This document shows, in pieces, positions 36,578 through 46,809 of a DNA stretch of 64,000 nt (the first letter of the stretch is position 1; each line of letters begins with the position of its first letter). The notes under the pieces are model-generated. The model was not told where the DNA came from. It was given only the letters and a program-made list of their open reading frames with translations, and ran no database searches. The position numbers were made by a program, and so were the translations under genes. The stretch is from Paracoccus xiamenensis (GTDB lineage Bacteria; Pseudomonadota; Alphaproteobacteria; Rhodobacterales; Rhodobacteraceae): positions 62,001 through 126,000 of the forward strand of contig NZ_JAAOHY010000001.1 in the NCBI RefSeq assembly GCF_011308835.1, given 5' to 3'.

Positions 36578-36901
36578 TTACTTGCGCGACAGACCGGTTG
36601 AAGCCTTGGTCAGGCGCCGCGCATTGGCCTTGGTCCGCCGCCCGTAAGGGCGCAGTGCCGCCGCCATGACCTGGTCGGCCCGTGCGCCGCGGGTCATCGC
36701 GCGCATGACCGCCGTGCCGGCTTCCTGCGCGGCGTCCAGCTTTTCCTGCACCATGCGATGCGACTCGTTCTTGTGCTGCGGCAGAAAACCCATCATTCCG
36801 GCAAGGCGCATCCCGATGACCATCTGGGATTCCATAGCGATTTGGGCGACTTGGAACCAAAGGCGGGTCGCCTCGGCCATGCCAGCGGGAAGAAAACTCA
36901 T
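36578..36901 (-). CDS. Small helical phasin-like protein
   Basis: A 107-residue protein, probably all alpha-helical: a Met-rich N-terminal half (MESQMVIGMRLAGMMGFLPQ) and a basic C terminus (RPYGRRTKANARRLTKAS). The pattern resembles small Rhodobacteraceae proteins labelled phasin-like or, misleadingly, antifreeze protein. It could coat polyhydroxybutyrate granules, but no PHB gene lies beside it. A weak GGTGAT is the only candidate ribosome site. The function is unproven. Confidence 0.55.
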   Translation of the reverse strand: MSFLPAGMAEATRLWFQVAQIAMESQMVIGMRLAGMMGFLPQHKNESHRMVQEKLDAAQEAGTAVMRAMTRGARADQVMAAALRPYGRRTKANARRLTKASTGLSRK

Positions 36902-36991
36902 ATCGATATCACCTTATATGCGTGGCATTATGCTGCACCTGCACAAAGAAAATGACAAACTGCGGCGATTGCAAGCCCGCTTCGCGTCTTT

Positions 36992-37015
36992 CCACGCGGC
37001 GCGTGGCAGTATAAT
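36992..37015 (+). promoter_or_regulatory. pyrC promoter with dyad and near-leaderless start
   Basis: TATAAT (37010-37015) is a perfect -10 element ending nine bases before the pyrC ATG, so the transcript would begin at or within a few bases of the start codon. Just upstream, CCACGC (36992-36997) and GCGTGG (37001-37006) form a perfect dyad around GGC, where a repressor would cover the spacer. The -35 is weak. Confidence 0.45.
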
Positions 37016-37024
37016 CGGGGGCGC

Positions 37025-38068
37025 ATGAACACATCGCTGACGCTTCGCCGCCCCGACGACTGGCACCTTCATCTGCGCGATGGCGCGATGCTGGCGGCCG
37101 TCGCGCCGTATTCGGCCGATTTCGGCCGTGCCATCATCATGCCCAACCTGGTGCCGCCGGTGGTGACCGGCGACCAGGCGCGCGCTTACCGTGACCGCAT
37201 CCGCGCCGCGCTGCCGTCGGGGGCTGCATTGCAGCCGCTGATGACGCTTTACCTGACCGAAACCACCGATCCCGCCGATGTGGTTGCTGCCCATGCTGCG
37301 GGCGTGATCGCGGCGGTAAAGCTGTATCCGGCCGGGGCGACGACCAATTCCGCCAGCGGCGTGACCGATTTCGACCGCGTCCGCCCTGTGCTGGAGGCCA
37401 TGGCCGAGGCCGGTATTCCCCTGTGCGTCCATGGCGAGGTGACCGATCCCGCCGTCGACATTTTCGACCGCGAGGCGGTGTTCATCGACCGCGTTCTGGA
37501 CCCGGTGCGGCGCGCGACGCCCGGACTGCGGGTGGTGATGGAACATATCACCACCTCGGACGGGGTGGCTTATGTCACTGAAAACGCGTCTAATATGGGC
37601 GGCACGATCACCACGCACCATCTGGTCATCAATCGCAATGCCATCCTCGCCGGCGGCATCCGCCCGCATTACTATTGCCTGCCCGTGGCCAAACGCGAAA
37701 CGCACCGGCTGGCGCTGCGCAAGGCTGCGACCTCGGGGCAGGGGCCATTCTTCCTTGGCACAGATTCCGCGCCCCATTCCGACCGTGCCAAGCTGGCCCC
37801 CTGCGGTTGCGCCGGTTGCTTCACTGCGCCGAATACGGTGTCGATCCTGGCCCAGGTCTTTGAAGAGGACGGCGCACTTGACCGGTTAGAGGCCTTTATC
37901 TCGCTGAACGGCCCTGCCTTCTATCGCATGGCCCCGAACGAGGACCGCATCCGCCTGACCCGACATGACAGCGCGGTCAGCTATCCCACCGAAATCGCTG
38001 CCGGAGACGAGACCGTGACCGTCTTTGATCCCGGCTTCCCCCTGTTCTGGACATCGGAGCCTGCATGA
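37025..38068 (+). CDS. pyrC: Dihydroorotase
   Basis: Encodes 347 residues of the class II (E. coli-type) dihydroorotase: [10 protein letters not shown] supplies two metal-binding histidines, [11 protein letters not shown] holds the carbamylated lysine, and GTDSAPH the catalytic aspartate region. It cyclises carbamoyl-aspartate to dihydroorotate in pyrimidine synthesis. Its stop overlaps the pyrE start by four bases. Confidence 0.96.
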   Translation: MNTSLTLRRPDDWHLHLRDGAMLAAVAPYSADFGRAIIMPNLVPPVVTGDQARAYRDRIRAALPSGAALQPLMTLYLTETTDPADVVAAHAAGVIAAVKLYPAGATTNSASGVTDFDRVRPVLEAMAEAGIPLCVHGEVTDPAVDIFDREAVFIDRVLDPVRRATPGLRVVMEHITTSDGVAYVTENASNMGGTITTHHLVINRNAILAGGIRPHYYCLPVAKRETHRLALRKAATSGQGPFFLGTDSAPHSDRAKLAPCGCAGCFTAPNTVSILAQVFEEDGALDRLEAFISLNGPAFYRMAPNEDRIRLTRHDSAVSYPTEIAAGDETVTVFDPGFPLFWTSEPA

Positions 38069-38736
38069 GCCTGCCCTTTTCCGCACCCGAGGAAATCGCC
38101 CGCCTGACCGCCCGCGCATTGCTGGAAATCAAGGCCGTCGACTTCAACGCGGCCGAGCCTTTCACCTATGCCTCCGGTCTGAAAGGGCCGACCTATGTCG
38201 ATTGCCGGCGCATCATCTCCTATCCCCGCGTACGTGGGACGCTGATGGATTTCCTGGCCGCCACGGTTCTGCGCGATGCGGGGTTCGAGGCGTTCACCAA
38301 TGTTGCCGGCGGTGAAACTGCGGGCATCCCCTTCGGCGCCATGGTCGCCGAGCGGCTGGACCTGCCGATGACCTATGTGCGCAAGAAGCCCAAGGGCTAT
38401 GGCCGCAACGCCCGGATCGAGGGCCGTATGGACGAATCCGACCGCGTGCTGCTGGTTGAGGATCTGACCACCGACGGCGGCTCGAAGCTCAGCTTCGTTG
38501 ACGCCATTCGTGACACCGGCGCGGCATGCGCGCATACGGCGGTGATCTTCTATTACGGCATCTTCCCGGAAACGACCCAGCGGCTGGCCGATCACGGCGT
38601 CAGGCTGCATCATCTTTGCACCTGGTGGGACGTACTGGCCGAAGCCAAGGCACAGGCCGCCTTCGACACCGCCACCCTGACCGAGGTCGAGGCCTTCCTG
38701 TCCGACCCGCGCGGCTGGCAGGCGAAGAACAGCTGA
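38065..38736 (+). CDS. pyrE: Orotate phosphoribosyltransferase
   Basis: Encodes 223 residues with the PRPP-binding motif [15 protein letters not shown] and [17 protein letters not shown]. It joins orotate and PRPP to make OMP. Coupling to pyrC by an ATGA overlap makes a two-gene pyrimidine unit. The Cys-containing C-terminal extension ([12 protein letters not shown]) is seen in alphaproteobacterial PyrE. Confidence 0.96.
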   Translation: MSLPFSAPEEIARLTARALLEIKAVDFNAAEPFTYASGLKGPTYVDCRRIISYPRVRGTLMDFLAATVLRDAGFEAFTNVAGGETAGIPFGAMVAERLDLPMTYVRKKPKGYGRNARIEGRMDESDRVLLVEDLTTDGGSKLSFVDAIRDTGAACAHTAVIFYYGIFPETTQRLADHGVRLHHLCTWWDVLAEAKAQAAFDTATLTEVEAFLSDPRGWQAKNS

Positions 38737-38792
38737 TCCCTTTTTCCTGCCCTCACACGGTATTCCGGGAGGGGGCAGGGGCGAGGCATGGG

Positions 38793-38813
38793 TTATCCAC
38801 AAAAACATCCACA
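38793..38813. promoter_or_regulatory. DnaA boxes upstream of dnaB
   Basis: TTATCCACA (38793-38801) is a perfect consensus DnaA box. ACATCCACA (38805-38813), in the same orientation 12 bases on, matches 7 of 9. Both lie about 100 bases before dnaB, followed by an AT-rich stretch (AGATATTTTTT). This could allow DnaA to control the replicative helicase gene. Confidence 0.6.
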
Positions 38814-38904
38814 GATTCGCCCACTAGATATTTTTTCCGGCAGGTTCAAAATCGGCCGGCGCCATGGCATACAGGCGGCTTCATAAAGGCAGGCAGGAGC
38901 GGCG

Positions 38905-40392
38905 ATGAGTGAGATCAGGGCCTTGCAGACGGCGGTCCCCGCGACCGATCCGGAAGGACAAAGCGTTCCCTTTTCGATCGAGGCCGAACAGCAATTGCTG
39001 GGCGCGCTGCTGACCAACAACGATGTTTTCGACCGCATCAGCATGCTGCTGAAGCCCGAACATTTCTATGAACCCGTCCATACCCGCATCTATGAAATCG
39101 CGGCCGAGCGGATCCGCAAGAATGCGCTTGCCAGCCCGGTAACGCTGAAGGCCTTCATGGAAAACGATGCCGGGCTGAAGGATCTGGGCGGGCCGGCTTA
39201 TCTGGCACGCATCGCGGCGGCTGCAATTTCTGCCTACGCGGCGCGCGACTATGCGCAGATGATCCGCGAATTTGCTCTGCGCCGTGATCTGATCCAGCTG
39301 GGGCAGGATATTTCGTCCCGCGCCGCTTCCGTCCGGGTCGAGGATGACGCTGAAGATCAGATCAAGGCGGCCGAACAGACGCTTTACAAGCTGGGCGAAC
39401 AGGGCGTGGCCGAGCGGGGCTTTCAGTCCTTCCTGAAGGCCGTGACTGGCGCGGTCGACGCGGCGGCGGCGGCTTTCCAGCGTGATGGCCAGCTGTCTGG
39501 GATCTCGACCGGGCTGGTGGATCTGGACCGCAAGATGGGCGGGCTGAACAATTCCGACCTCATCATTCTGGCCGGGCGTCCGTCGATGGGGAAGACCTCG
39601 CTGGCGACCAACATCGCCTTCAACATCGCCAAGGCCTATAAGGCCGGCCAGAAGCCCGACGGCAGCACCGGCGCGGTCGAAGGTGGCGTGGTCGGGTTCT
39701 TCTCGCTGGAAATGTCGGCCGAACAGCTGGCGGCGCGGATCCTGTCGGAGGCCTCGGAGGTGGGTAGCCACCAGATTCGTTCCGGCGACATGACCGAGGA
39801 AGAGTTCCGCCGCTTCGTTCAGGCCGCGAATGACCTGCAGACCTGCCCGCTGTATATCGATGACACCCCGGCGCTGCCGATCAACCAGCTGGCCGCGCGG
39901 TCGCGCAAGCTGAAGCGGACGCATGGGCTGGACCTGATCATCGTCGACTATCTTCAGCTGCTGAAGGCTGCCAGTGCCAAGGACAGCCGGGTCAACGAGG
40001 TGTCCGAGATTACGCAAGGCCTCAAGGCCGTTGCCAAGGAACTGAACATCCCCGTGATCGCCCTGTCGCAGCTGTCGCGTCAGGTCGAAAGCCGCGAGGA
40101 TAAGCGTCCGCAGCTGTCGGACCTGCGCGAATCCGGCTCGATCGAGCAGGACGCCGATATCGTGATGTTCGTCTATCGCGATGAATATTACCGCGAGCGT
40201 GAAAAGCCCGCCGATCACGAGCTGGAAAAGATGGCCAAATGGCAGGAGGTCATGAGTTCGGTTCATGGCAAGGCCGAGGTCATCCTGGGCAAACAGCGCC
40301 ACGGGCCGATCGGCACGGTCGAACTGGCCTTCGAGGGTCGCTTCACCCGCTTTGGCAACCTTGAAAAATCGCGCCAGTCGGAATGGGACTGA
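38905..40392 (+). CDS. dnaB: Replicative DNA helicase DnaB
   Basis: Encodes 495 residues. The N-terminal primase-interaction domain begins near SIEAEQQLLGALLTN. The RecA-like domain has Walker A AGRPSMGKTSLATN, LDLIIVDYLQLL as Walker B, and LSQLSRQVESREDKRP. The enzyme unwinds DNA ahead of the fork. AGGAG sets the ATG. Upstream DnaA boxes suggest replication-linked control. The 236 bases after the gene contain nothing I can support. Confidence 0.96.
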   Translation: MSEIRALQTAVPATDPEGQSVPFSIEAEQQLLGALLTNNDVFDRISMLLKPEHFYEPVHTRIYEIAAERIRKNALASPVTLKAFMENDAGLKDLGGPAYLARIAAAAISAYAARDYAQMIREFALRRDLIQLGQDISSRAASVRVEDDAEDQIKAAEQTLYKLGEQGVAERGFQSFLKAVTGAVDAAAAAFQRDGQLSGISTGLVDLDRKMGGLNNSDLIILAGRPSMGKTSLATNIAFNIAKAYKAGQKPDGSTGAVEGGVVGFFSLEMSAEQLAARILSEASEVGSHQIRSGDMTEEEFRRFVQAANDLQTCPLYIDDTPALPINQLAARSRKLKRTHGLDLIIVDYLQLLKAASAKDSRVNEVSEITQGLKAVAKELNIPVIALSQLSRQVESREDKRPQLSDLRESGSIEQDADIVMFVYRDEYYREREKPADHELEKMAKWQEVMSSVHGKAEVILGKQRHGPIGTVELAFEGRFTRFGNLEKSRQSEWD

Positions 40393-40628
40393 CGCCGGCG
40401 CATTGCGGTACGAAAAGCCACGCTTCCAATTCTGGCGCGTCCGGGGGACAGCGAGGAAGATCGAGCAAGATTGTCGAGGTCAGCAGGCAATGGCTTGCGT
40501 TGGCTAGGGGATAGACCGATGGCTGTTTTCGTGCCGACGCCTATCCGTGAAGAACGGCGCTTCGCTGAAATCCTGGCTGCGTAGCCGCATCGCCGAACCT
40601 GCTGCGCCACACTGCTGGAATGCGCGCA

Positions 40629-41681
40629 TCACCCGCCCGCAGGCGTATTGATGGTAATGTTGTCATCGTCATCCTCCCCGCCCTCACCGGCAATCAGGAA
40701 CAGGTCGCCGGCTTCTTCCATCCGACGGATGGCGGCGATGACCGAGGTCATGGCATCTTCCAGATCCTTGGCGGAAACCCGACCGATGGCTTCGACCTCT
40801 TCGCGCAACGCCTCGGCGGCGCGTGAAGACATGGAGGACAAGATGAAATCGGCGGTCGGTTTGTTGGCTTCTCCGGAACCGGCGATGGCCCGCGTCAGCG
40901 CAAGCTGATCAACCTCGCGGACGACGCGCGGGATGTCGCGCGGGTCGATGCGCATCGGGATATTGGCCCATGTAAAGATGGCCTTGCGAACCTCGGTCGC
41001 GAAGTCGGCGTCATCTTCGTCCAGCCCGTTCAGCACCTCGTCGCGGGTGCCTGATGGGGTGAAGTTCAGGATCGCGCCCACCTTTTCAACGGGACCGCCG
41101 TCAATTGCCGGACGTGCAATCCCCTCGGCCGCTTGCAGAAGGGCCACCCCGATGCGGCGCAGGGCCGGGGCCTCGATCCCGCCGGTCATCGACATGGCAT
41201 AGGCGATATGGCGCGCGCGATCGGCTGGCATCAGCCCGAACGCCTCGGCCGCCTTCGGCACCGGAAGCTTCGAGAACATCACCGCCGCTACTTCGGTCGA
41301 TTCCGCAAGCGCGAGATCTGCCAACTGGCGCGACGGCATCGACGCGATACGTTCCCACGGGTCGGAATGCCCGGCCATGGCTGCCATACGCCGCAGCCTG
41401 TCCGTAATGTCGCGTGAAATCGTGCCGCCCAGCATGTCGAGCGTCCCGTCGAGCCCATCGGGAAAGGTCAGCCCGACCTGTTCGAGCGATTCGCAGAATT
41501 CTTCGACCACCTGATCGCGGGTCCGGCGATCAACCATGCCCATCAGCGCCATTTCATGCGCCAGCGCAGCCTGTGCCGCAGCTGGCAACGCTTCCAGCGA
41601 TAACTTTTCGCCATCGCTCAGCAGCAGCCGCACGATGACCGCGGCCTTTTGGCGCGGTGTCAGTGCCGGTTCCAGCGTCAT
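40629..41681 (-). CDS. fliG: FliG-like protein outside a flagellar cluster
   Basis: Encodes 350 residues matching FliG along its length: LTPRQKAAVIVRLLLSDGEK at the N terminus and a C-terminal domain with VREVDQLALTRAIAGSGE and SSRAAEALREEVEAIG, the torque-helix region. The middle-domain EHPQ motif is not intact: the expected place reads AESTEVAAVMFSKL. No other flagellar gene is in the window. It may be a displaced motor-switch gene, or a diverged copy with another role. The acidic C-terminal tail (EGGEDDDDN) is unusual. TGGGGA precedes the ATG. Confidence 0.8.
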   Translation of the reverse strand: MTLEPALTPRQKAAVIVRLLLSDGEKLSLEALPAAAQAALAHEMALMGMVDRRTRDQVVEEFCESLEQVGLTFPDGLDGTLDMLGGTISRDITDRLRRMAAMAGHSDPWERIASMPSRQLADLALAESTEVAAVMFSKLPVPKAAEAFGLMPADRARHIAYAMSMTGGIEAPALRRIGVALLQAAEGIARPAIDGGPVEKVGAILNFTPSGTRDEVLNGLDEDDADFATEVRKAIFTWANIPMRIDPRDIPRVVREVDQLALTRAIAGSGEANKPTADFILSSMSSRAAEALREEVEAIGRVSAKDLEDAMTSVIAAIRRMEEAGDLFLIAGEGGEDDDDNITINTPAGG

Positions 41682-41741
41682 TGGTCGTCCCCACGTGATT
41701 CGCAGGAACGACCATCGCAGAGAAAGCTTAAGACCCGGTTA

Positions 41742-43049
41742 TCAGGCCTCGCCGAACACGCGCTTGAAGATCGTATCGACGTGCTTGGTGTGATAGCCGA
41801 GGTCGAATTTCTCCTCGATCTCGGCGGGCGAAAGCGCTGCGGTCACATCGGGGTCGGCCAGAAGCTCGGCCTTGAAATCCTTGCCTTCTTCCCAGACCTT
41901 CATGGCGTTGCGCTGCACCAGCCGGTAGGCATCCTCGCGCGAGACACCGGCCTGTGTCAGTGCCAGCAAAACCCGCTGCGACATGATCAGGCCTTTGAAC
42001 TTGTTCATGTTTGCCAGCATGTTGTCCGGATAGATCACCAGCTTGTCGATCACGCCGGCCAAGCGGTTCAGGGCGAAATCCAGCGTGATGGTCGCATCCG
42101 GCGCGATGCCGCGTTCGACCGAGGAATGGCTGATATCGCGTTCATGCCAGAGCGCCACGTTTTCCATCGCCGGGATCACGGTCATGCGCACCAACCGCGC
42201 GAGACCGGTCAGGTTTTCGGTCAGCACAGGGTTGCGCTTGTGCGGCATCGCGCTGGATCCCTTCTGGCCGGGGCTGAAATATTCTTCGGCCTCCAGCACC
42301 TCGGTGCGCTGCATGTGGCGGATCTCGATGGCGACGTTTTCGATGCTGGATGCGATCACGCCGAGCGTGGCGAAGAACATCGCGTGGCGGTCGCGCGGGA
42401 TCACCTGGGTGCTGATGGGTTCGGGGCGCAAGCCCATCTTTTCGCAGACAAATTCTTCGACAAAGGGGTCGATATTCGCAAACGTGCCGACCGCGCCGGA
42501 AATCGCGCCGGTGGCGACCTCTTCGCGCGCGGCCTGAAGGCGCGCCCTGTTGCGGTCCATTTCTGCATAGAAGCGGGCGAAGGTCAGACCCATCGTGGTC
42601 GGCTCGGCGTGAATGCCATGGCTGCGCCCGATCCGCACCGTGTCCTTGTGTTCAAGGGCGCGGCGTTTCAGCGCCGTCAGCAGCTTGTCCATATCGGCCA
42701 GCAGGATGTCGGCGGCACGCACCAGCTGCACGTTCAGCGTGGTGTCCAGCACGTCCGAGGAAGTCATGCCCTGATGCACGAAACGCGCCTGTTCGCTGCC
42801 GATATGTTCGGCCAGATGGGTCAGGAAGGCGATGACGTCATGCTTGGTCACCGCCTCGATTTCGTCGATGCGAGCGACGTCGAATTCGACATCCTTGGCC
42901 TTCCAGACGGCCTCGGCGTTTTCGCGCGGGATCACGCCCAGCTCGGCCTGCGCGTCGCAAGCGTAAGCCTCGATCTCGTACCAGATGCGGAATTTTGTTT
43001 CCGGCGACCAGATGGCGGTCATTTCGGGGCGGGCATAGCGCGGGATCAT
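41742..43049 (-). CDS. purB: Adenylosuccinate lyase
   Basis: Encodes 435 residues of the fumarase/aspartase superfamily. The signature SSAMPHKRNPVLTENL holds the catalytic-loop serine, and HQGMTSSDVLDTTLN and GRSHGIHAEPTTMG are both conserved. It acts twice in purine synthesis, releasing fumarate from SAICAR and adenylosuccinate. AGGAGG precedes the ATG. Confidence 0.96.
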   Translation of the reverse strand: MIPRYARPEMTAIWSPETKFRIWYEIEAYACDAQAELGVIPRENAEAVWKAKDVEFDVARIDEIEAVTKHDVIAFLTHLAEHIGSEQARFVHQGMTSSDVLDTTLNVQLVRAADILLADMDKLLTALKRRALEHKDTVRIGRSHGIHAEPTTMGLTFARFYAEMDRNRARLQAAREEVATGAISGAVGTFANIDPFVEEFVCEKMGLRPEPISTQVIPRDRHAMFFATLGVIASSIENVAIEIRHMQRTEVLEAEEYFSPGQKGSSAMPHKRNPVLTENLTGLARLVRMTVIPAMENVALWHERDISHSSVERGIAPDATITLDFALNRLAGVIDKLVIYPDNMLANMNKFKGLIMSQRVLLALTQAGVSREDAYRLVQRNAMKVWEEGKDFKAELLADPDVTAALSPAEIEEKFDLGYHTKHVDTIFKRVFGEA

Positions 43050-43078
43050 CGAGGCCTCCTGAATTTGTCAGGGCTGCC

Positions 43079-43318
43079 TTAACGTTTGCTGGTGGATTCT
43101 GCCAGCACGAACAGCCGGCAAGCTGTCCCCAGGCCAACTTCGGGCGGGCGCGCATGGTCGATTTCCGCGATCAGCGCGGCGCGAGTTGTGTCGCGCGCCT
43201 TTGCGATGCGGTCGAGTGCGCGCCAGAACGCGTCTTCAAGACTGACAGAGGTGCGATGCCCGTCAATGGAAACCGAGCGTTTCGCCGGCGCGTCCATCGG
43301 CGGCAGCTCAATCGTCAC
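43079..43318 (-). CDS. Ribbon-helix-helix domain protein
   Basis: A 79-residue protein with the short RHH pattern SVSIDGHRTSVSLEDAFWRA followed by LDRIAKARDTTRAALIAEID. It matches RHH_4-type proteins common in alphaproteobacteria, presumed DNA-binding. It starts at GTG 43318, 11 bases inside the end of the DUF4169 gene, so the two are coupled. The target is unknown. Confidence 0.78.
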   Translation of the reverse strand: MTIELPPMDAPAKRSVSIDGHRTSVSLEDAFWRALDRIAKARDTTRAALIAEIDHARPPEVGLGTACRLFVLAESTSKR

Positions 43319-43484
43319 GCTTCACCCCGTCGAGTTGCTTTGCCGCGCGGTCCTTGTCGGCCTTTTCGGCAAGCTTCTGGGTCTTGGTGCGGCCATGCTT
43401 GGCGGCGTTGGCGTCAGCCTGTTGGCGAGCGTCCTCGCGGGCCTTTTGCTTGCGGAAGCGGTTGAGGTTGGTGATCTGGGTCAT
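43308..43484 (-). CDS. DUF4169 family small basic protein
   Basis: A 58-residue protein from ATG 43484, beginning MTQITNLNRFRKQKARED and rich in Lys, Arg, Ala and Gln. This is the DUF4169 pattern, often paired with the RHH gene that follows. It overlaps that gene by 11 bases. The charge suggests nucleic-acid contact or a helical adaptor, but the function is unknown. It is short and easy to miss. Confidence 0.75.
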   Translation of the reverse strand: MTQITNLNRFRKQKAREDARQQADANAAKHGRTKTQKLAEKADKDRAAKQLDGVKRDD

Positions 43485-43580
43485 GGGGGCAGGATACCGG
43501 CGATCTTGCTGCGTGCAATGCCGCGGAATGCGCTCAAACCTCTTGCCGGTTGGCGCTTGGCCGCCCTATAGCCATGTCCC

Positions 43581-43919
43581 ATGACCGATACCCTGCCACC
43601 GTGCCCCGAATGCGCCTCGACCTTTACCTATCAGATGGATGCCCTGCTGGTCTGCCCGGAATGTGGACATGAATGGGCGCCGGGTGCGACGGAAGGCAGC
43701 GCCAGCGTGAGAGACAGCGTCGGCAATATCCTGACCGATGGCGATACGGTAACGGTGATCAAGGATCTGAAGCTGAAGGGTTCATCTTCGGTGATCAAGG
43801 TCGGGACCAAGGTGCGCGGCATCCGACTGGTCGAGGGGGATCACGATATCGACTGCAAGGTGCCGGGCTTTGGCCAGATCGGGCTGAAATCGCAGTTCGT
43901 GAAGAAGGTGGCCGAATAG
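43581..43919 (+). CDS. yjdM: YjdM/PhnA family zinc-ribbon protein
   Basis: A 112-residue protein with an N-terminal zinc ribbon (CPEC and CPECGHEW pairs) and a beta-rich C-terminal domain (DGDTVTVIKDLKLKG, IKVGTKVRGIRLVEGDHDID). The family is named after alkylphosphonate genes, but its members are usually not phosphonate enzymes; the role is uncertain. It stands alone and converges with fumC. Confidence 0.88.
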   Translation: MTDTLPPCPECASTFTYQMDALLVCPECGHEWAPGATEGSASVRDSVGNILTDGDTVTVIKDLKLKGSSSVIKVGTKVRGIRLVEGDHDIDCKVPGFGQIGLKSQFVKKVAE

Positions 43920-44017
43920 GCTATCGACGCCGACCGGTCGCGCTGAACAGCCAACTCGGTCATGTGCATCGCGACCTGCTGGCAGCGGCGAACTGCTGCC
44001 CCCTGTTTGTAACGAAA

Positions 44018-44043
44018 AAGGCGCGCCGGGTGGGGCGCGCCTT
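44018..44043 (-). terminator. Intrinsic terminator after fumC
   Basis: Stem AAGGCGCGCC (44018-44027) and GGCGCGCCTT (44034-44043). On the minus strand it is followed by TTTTTCG, so it ends the fumC transcript; it may also stop yjdM from the other side. Confidence 0.82.
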
Positions 44044-44060
44044 GGTCATTTTGGGGTGGC

Positions 44061-45455
<1,395 letters not shown>

Positions 45456-45514
45456 GGCGTGGCTCCCTCGCGATTTGGCGAAGCTTTTAGACGCAGGGGG
45501 AGGGATTCGCAAAT

Positions 45515-45531
45515 GGTATGCGACGGTATGC
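45515..45531. repeat. Ten-base-spaced direct repeat in fumC divergent promoter
   Basis: GGTATGC occurs at 45515-45521 and again at 45525-45531, starting exactly 10 bases apart, one helical turn. It lies between fumC and the divergent DUF6058-like gene. Such spacing suits tandem binding of an OmpR-type regulator, but may be chance. Confidence 0.3.
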
Positions 45532-45611
45532 TGTCTTGGAATGGTTCGACGCAGATCGAAGCATTTCTGTGGGTTGCTGGCTAAGCTGATGACGCAACCC
45601 AGAGGATCACC

Positions 45612-46250
45612 ATGCTGTTTGACTACCTTCGCAAGCACTTCCTGACCGAGACAGAATTTGCCCGCCGCGCCGGTTGGGCGCCTGAACAACTGGCGCAGGC
45701 GATTGGCGCGGGTATCATGCCCGGCCATTCCTATGTGCTGACCGGGGAATGGCGGGTCACGTCATTTGTTGCGGATCAGGTGCAGCCGGTGGATCAGCAG
45801 CTTCACCTTGCAGCGCATCTGGACTGGGCAGCTGGCCTGGACAAGCTGGATATTCGGACGGAAGACGCCGCGCGGGGCCATTTCATGGAACGGTATGATG
45901 CGGAAAAGCGCAGTTTTGCGGCGTCGGATCTGGGGCGGGCTGCTGTGACAGTGGTGCCGCAGATTCTTGAAGGCTTCGATGCCGCGCATCGTGTCGCAAC
46001 CTGGCACCACTTCCTGAACGGAGTGTACGGCGTCTGTACGCGCGACGGCGCGCCGGAGACGATCTTTCGCAAGCAGATGGGTGTTGTGATGGTGGAGGCC
46101 CTGAACGGCGCGTCTGTCGATCCCGAGCTTTTACGGCAGGCTGTTGATTTTCTGGATCAAGCCGCCTCGGACTTCGCCCCGCATGAGCGGGCCATATCCT
46201 CTCGGCAGCGTTGCGTCACGGATATCCGGGCGCAACTGCCGACGCAGTGA
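45612..46250 (+). CDS. DUF6058-like protein of unknown function
   Basis: A 212-residue soluble protein starting [20 protein letters not shown], then [20 protein letters not shown], which looks like an N-terminal helix-turn-helix-like segment. The rest contains [20 protein letters not shown]. The layout resembles DUF6058 proteins, which have been tied to natural-product biosynthesis by context; I am only moderately sure of that match. There are no biosynthetic neighbours here. It is divergent from fumC and convergent with sspB. Confidence 0.55.
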   Translation: MLFDYLRKHFLTETEFARRAGWAPEQLAQAIGAGIMPGHSYVLTGEWRVTSFVADQVQPVDQQLHLAAHLDWAAGLDKLDIRTEDAARGHFMERYDAEKRSFAASDLGRAAVTVVPQILEGFDAAHRVATWHHFLNGVYGVCTRDGAPETIFRKQMGVVMVEALNGASVDPELLRQAVDFLDQAASDFAPHERAISSRQRCVTDIRAQLPTQ

Positions 46251-46259
46251 CGCGCGCGG

Positions 46260-46727
46260 TCACTTCCGCCACTTGTCCAGGCTGACGACCTCGCCGCTGC
46301 CCTTGGGGGCGTCATCTTCGGGGGCTTCCACAACCTCGGCGGTGATGGCCTCTTCTTCTTCGTCCTCATCGGGTTCCTGCGTTTCGAAGCGCAGGCCGAA
46401 TTCCACGGACGGGTCGACGAAGGTGCGCAGCGCGTCGAAGGGAATTACCAGACGTTCGGGCGAATTTCCGAAATTCAGCGTGATTTCAAAGCCGTCGCTG
46501 CTGACGCGCAAGTCCTCGTACCAATGCTGGATAACGATTGTCATCTCGGCCGGATAGCGCTCGCGCAGCCAGTCGGCGATTTCGACCCCGTCCTCGCGGG
46601 TGTCGAAGGTGATGAAGAAATGGTGCTCGCCCGGCAGGCCCTCATCCGCAACCCGCGAGAGCACCTCGGCAATCAGCCCCTGCATGGCGCGATGCATAAT
46701 TCCGCCGTAGTCGATTGCGCGAGTCAT
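46260..46727 (-). CDS. sspB: ClpXP adaptor SspB (alphaproteobacterial type)
   Basis: Encodes 155 residues: MTRAIDYGGIMHRAMQGLI at the N terminus, a beta-sandwich core (FFITFDTREDGVEIADWL, LNFGNSPERLVIPFDAL), and an acidic linker (about residues 118-140) ending in a short C-terminal segment for ClpX binding. SspB delivers ssrA-tagged proteins to ClpXP. I start at ATG 46727, with GGGG upstream. The ssrA gene lies 1.4 kb away. Confidence 0.88.
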   Translation of the reverse strand: MTRAIDYGGIMHRAMQGLIAEVLSRVADEGLPGEHHFFITFDTREDGVEIADWLRERYPAEMTIVIQHWYEDLRVSSDGFEITLNFGNSPERLVIPFDALRTFVDPSVEFGLRFETQEPDEDEEEEAITAEVVEAPEDDAPKGSGEVVSLDKWRK

Positions 46728-46809
46728 CGCCGTCCCCATCTCATCCATGCCGGCCAGCATAGGGATATGGCGCAAGATGAAAAGGGGGACGAAGGCATGC
46801 GCGCGCGAC

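Noticed and set aside
38737..38904. A replication origin at the DnaA boxes
   Set aside because: Only one perfect and one imperfect box are present, with one short AT-rich run, too few for a chromosomal origin.
40263..40610. A 115-codon minus-strand frame after dnaB
   Set aside because: It overlaps the dnaB end by 130 bases, is Arg- and Ser-rich, and matches nothing; the gap 40393-40628 has no supportable gene.
45456..45728. An N-terminal extension of fumC of about 90 codons
   Set aside because: The extension shows no FumC similarity, overlaps the start of the divergent gene, and a good ribosome site lies before ATG 45455.
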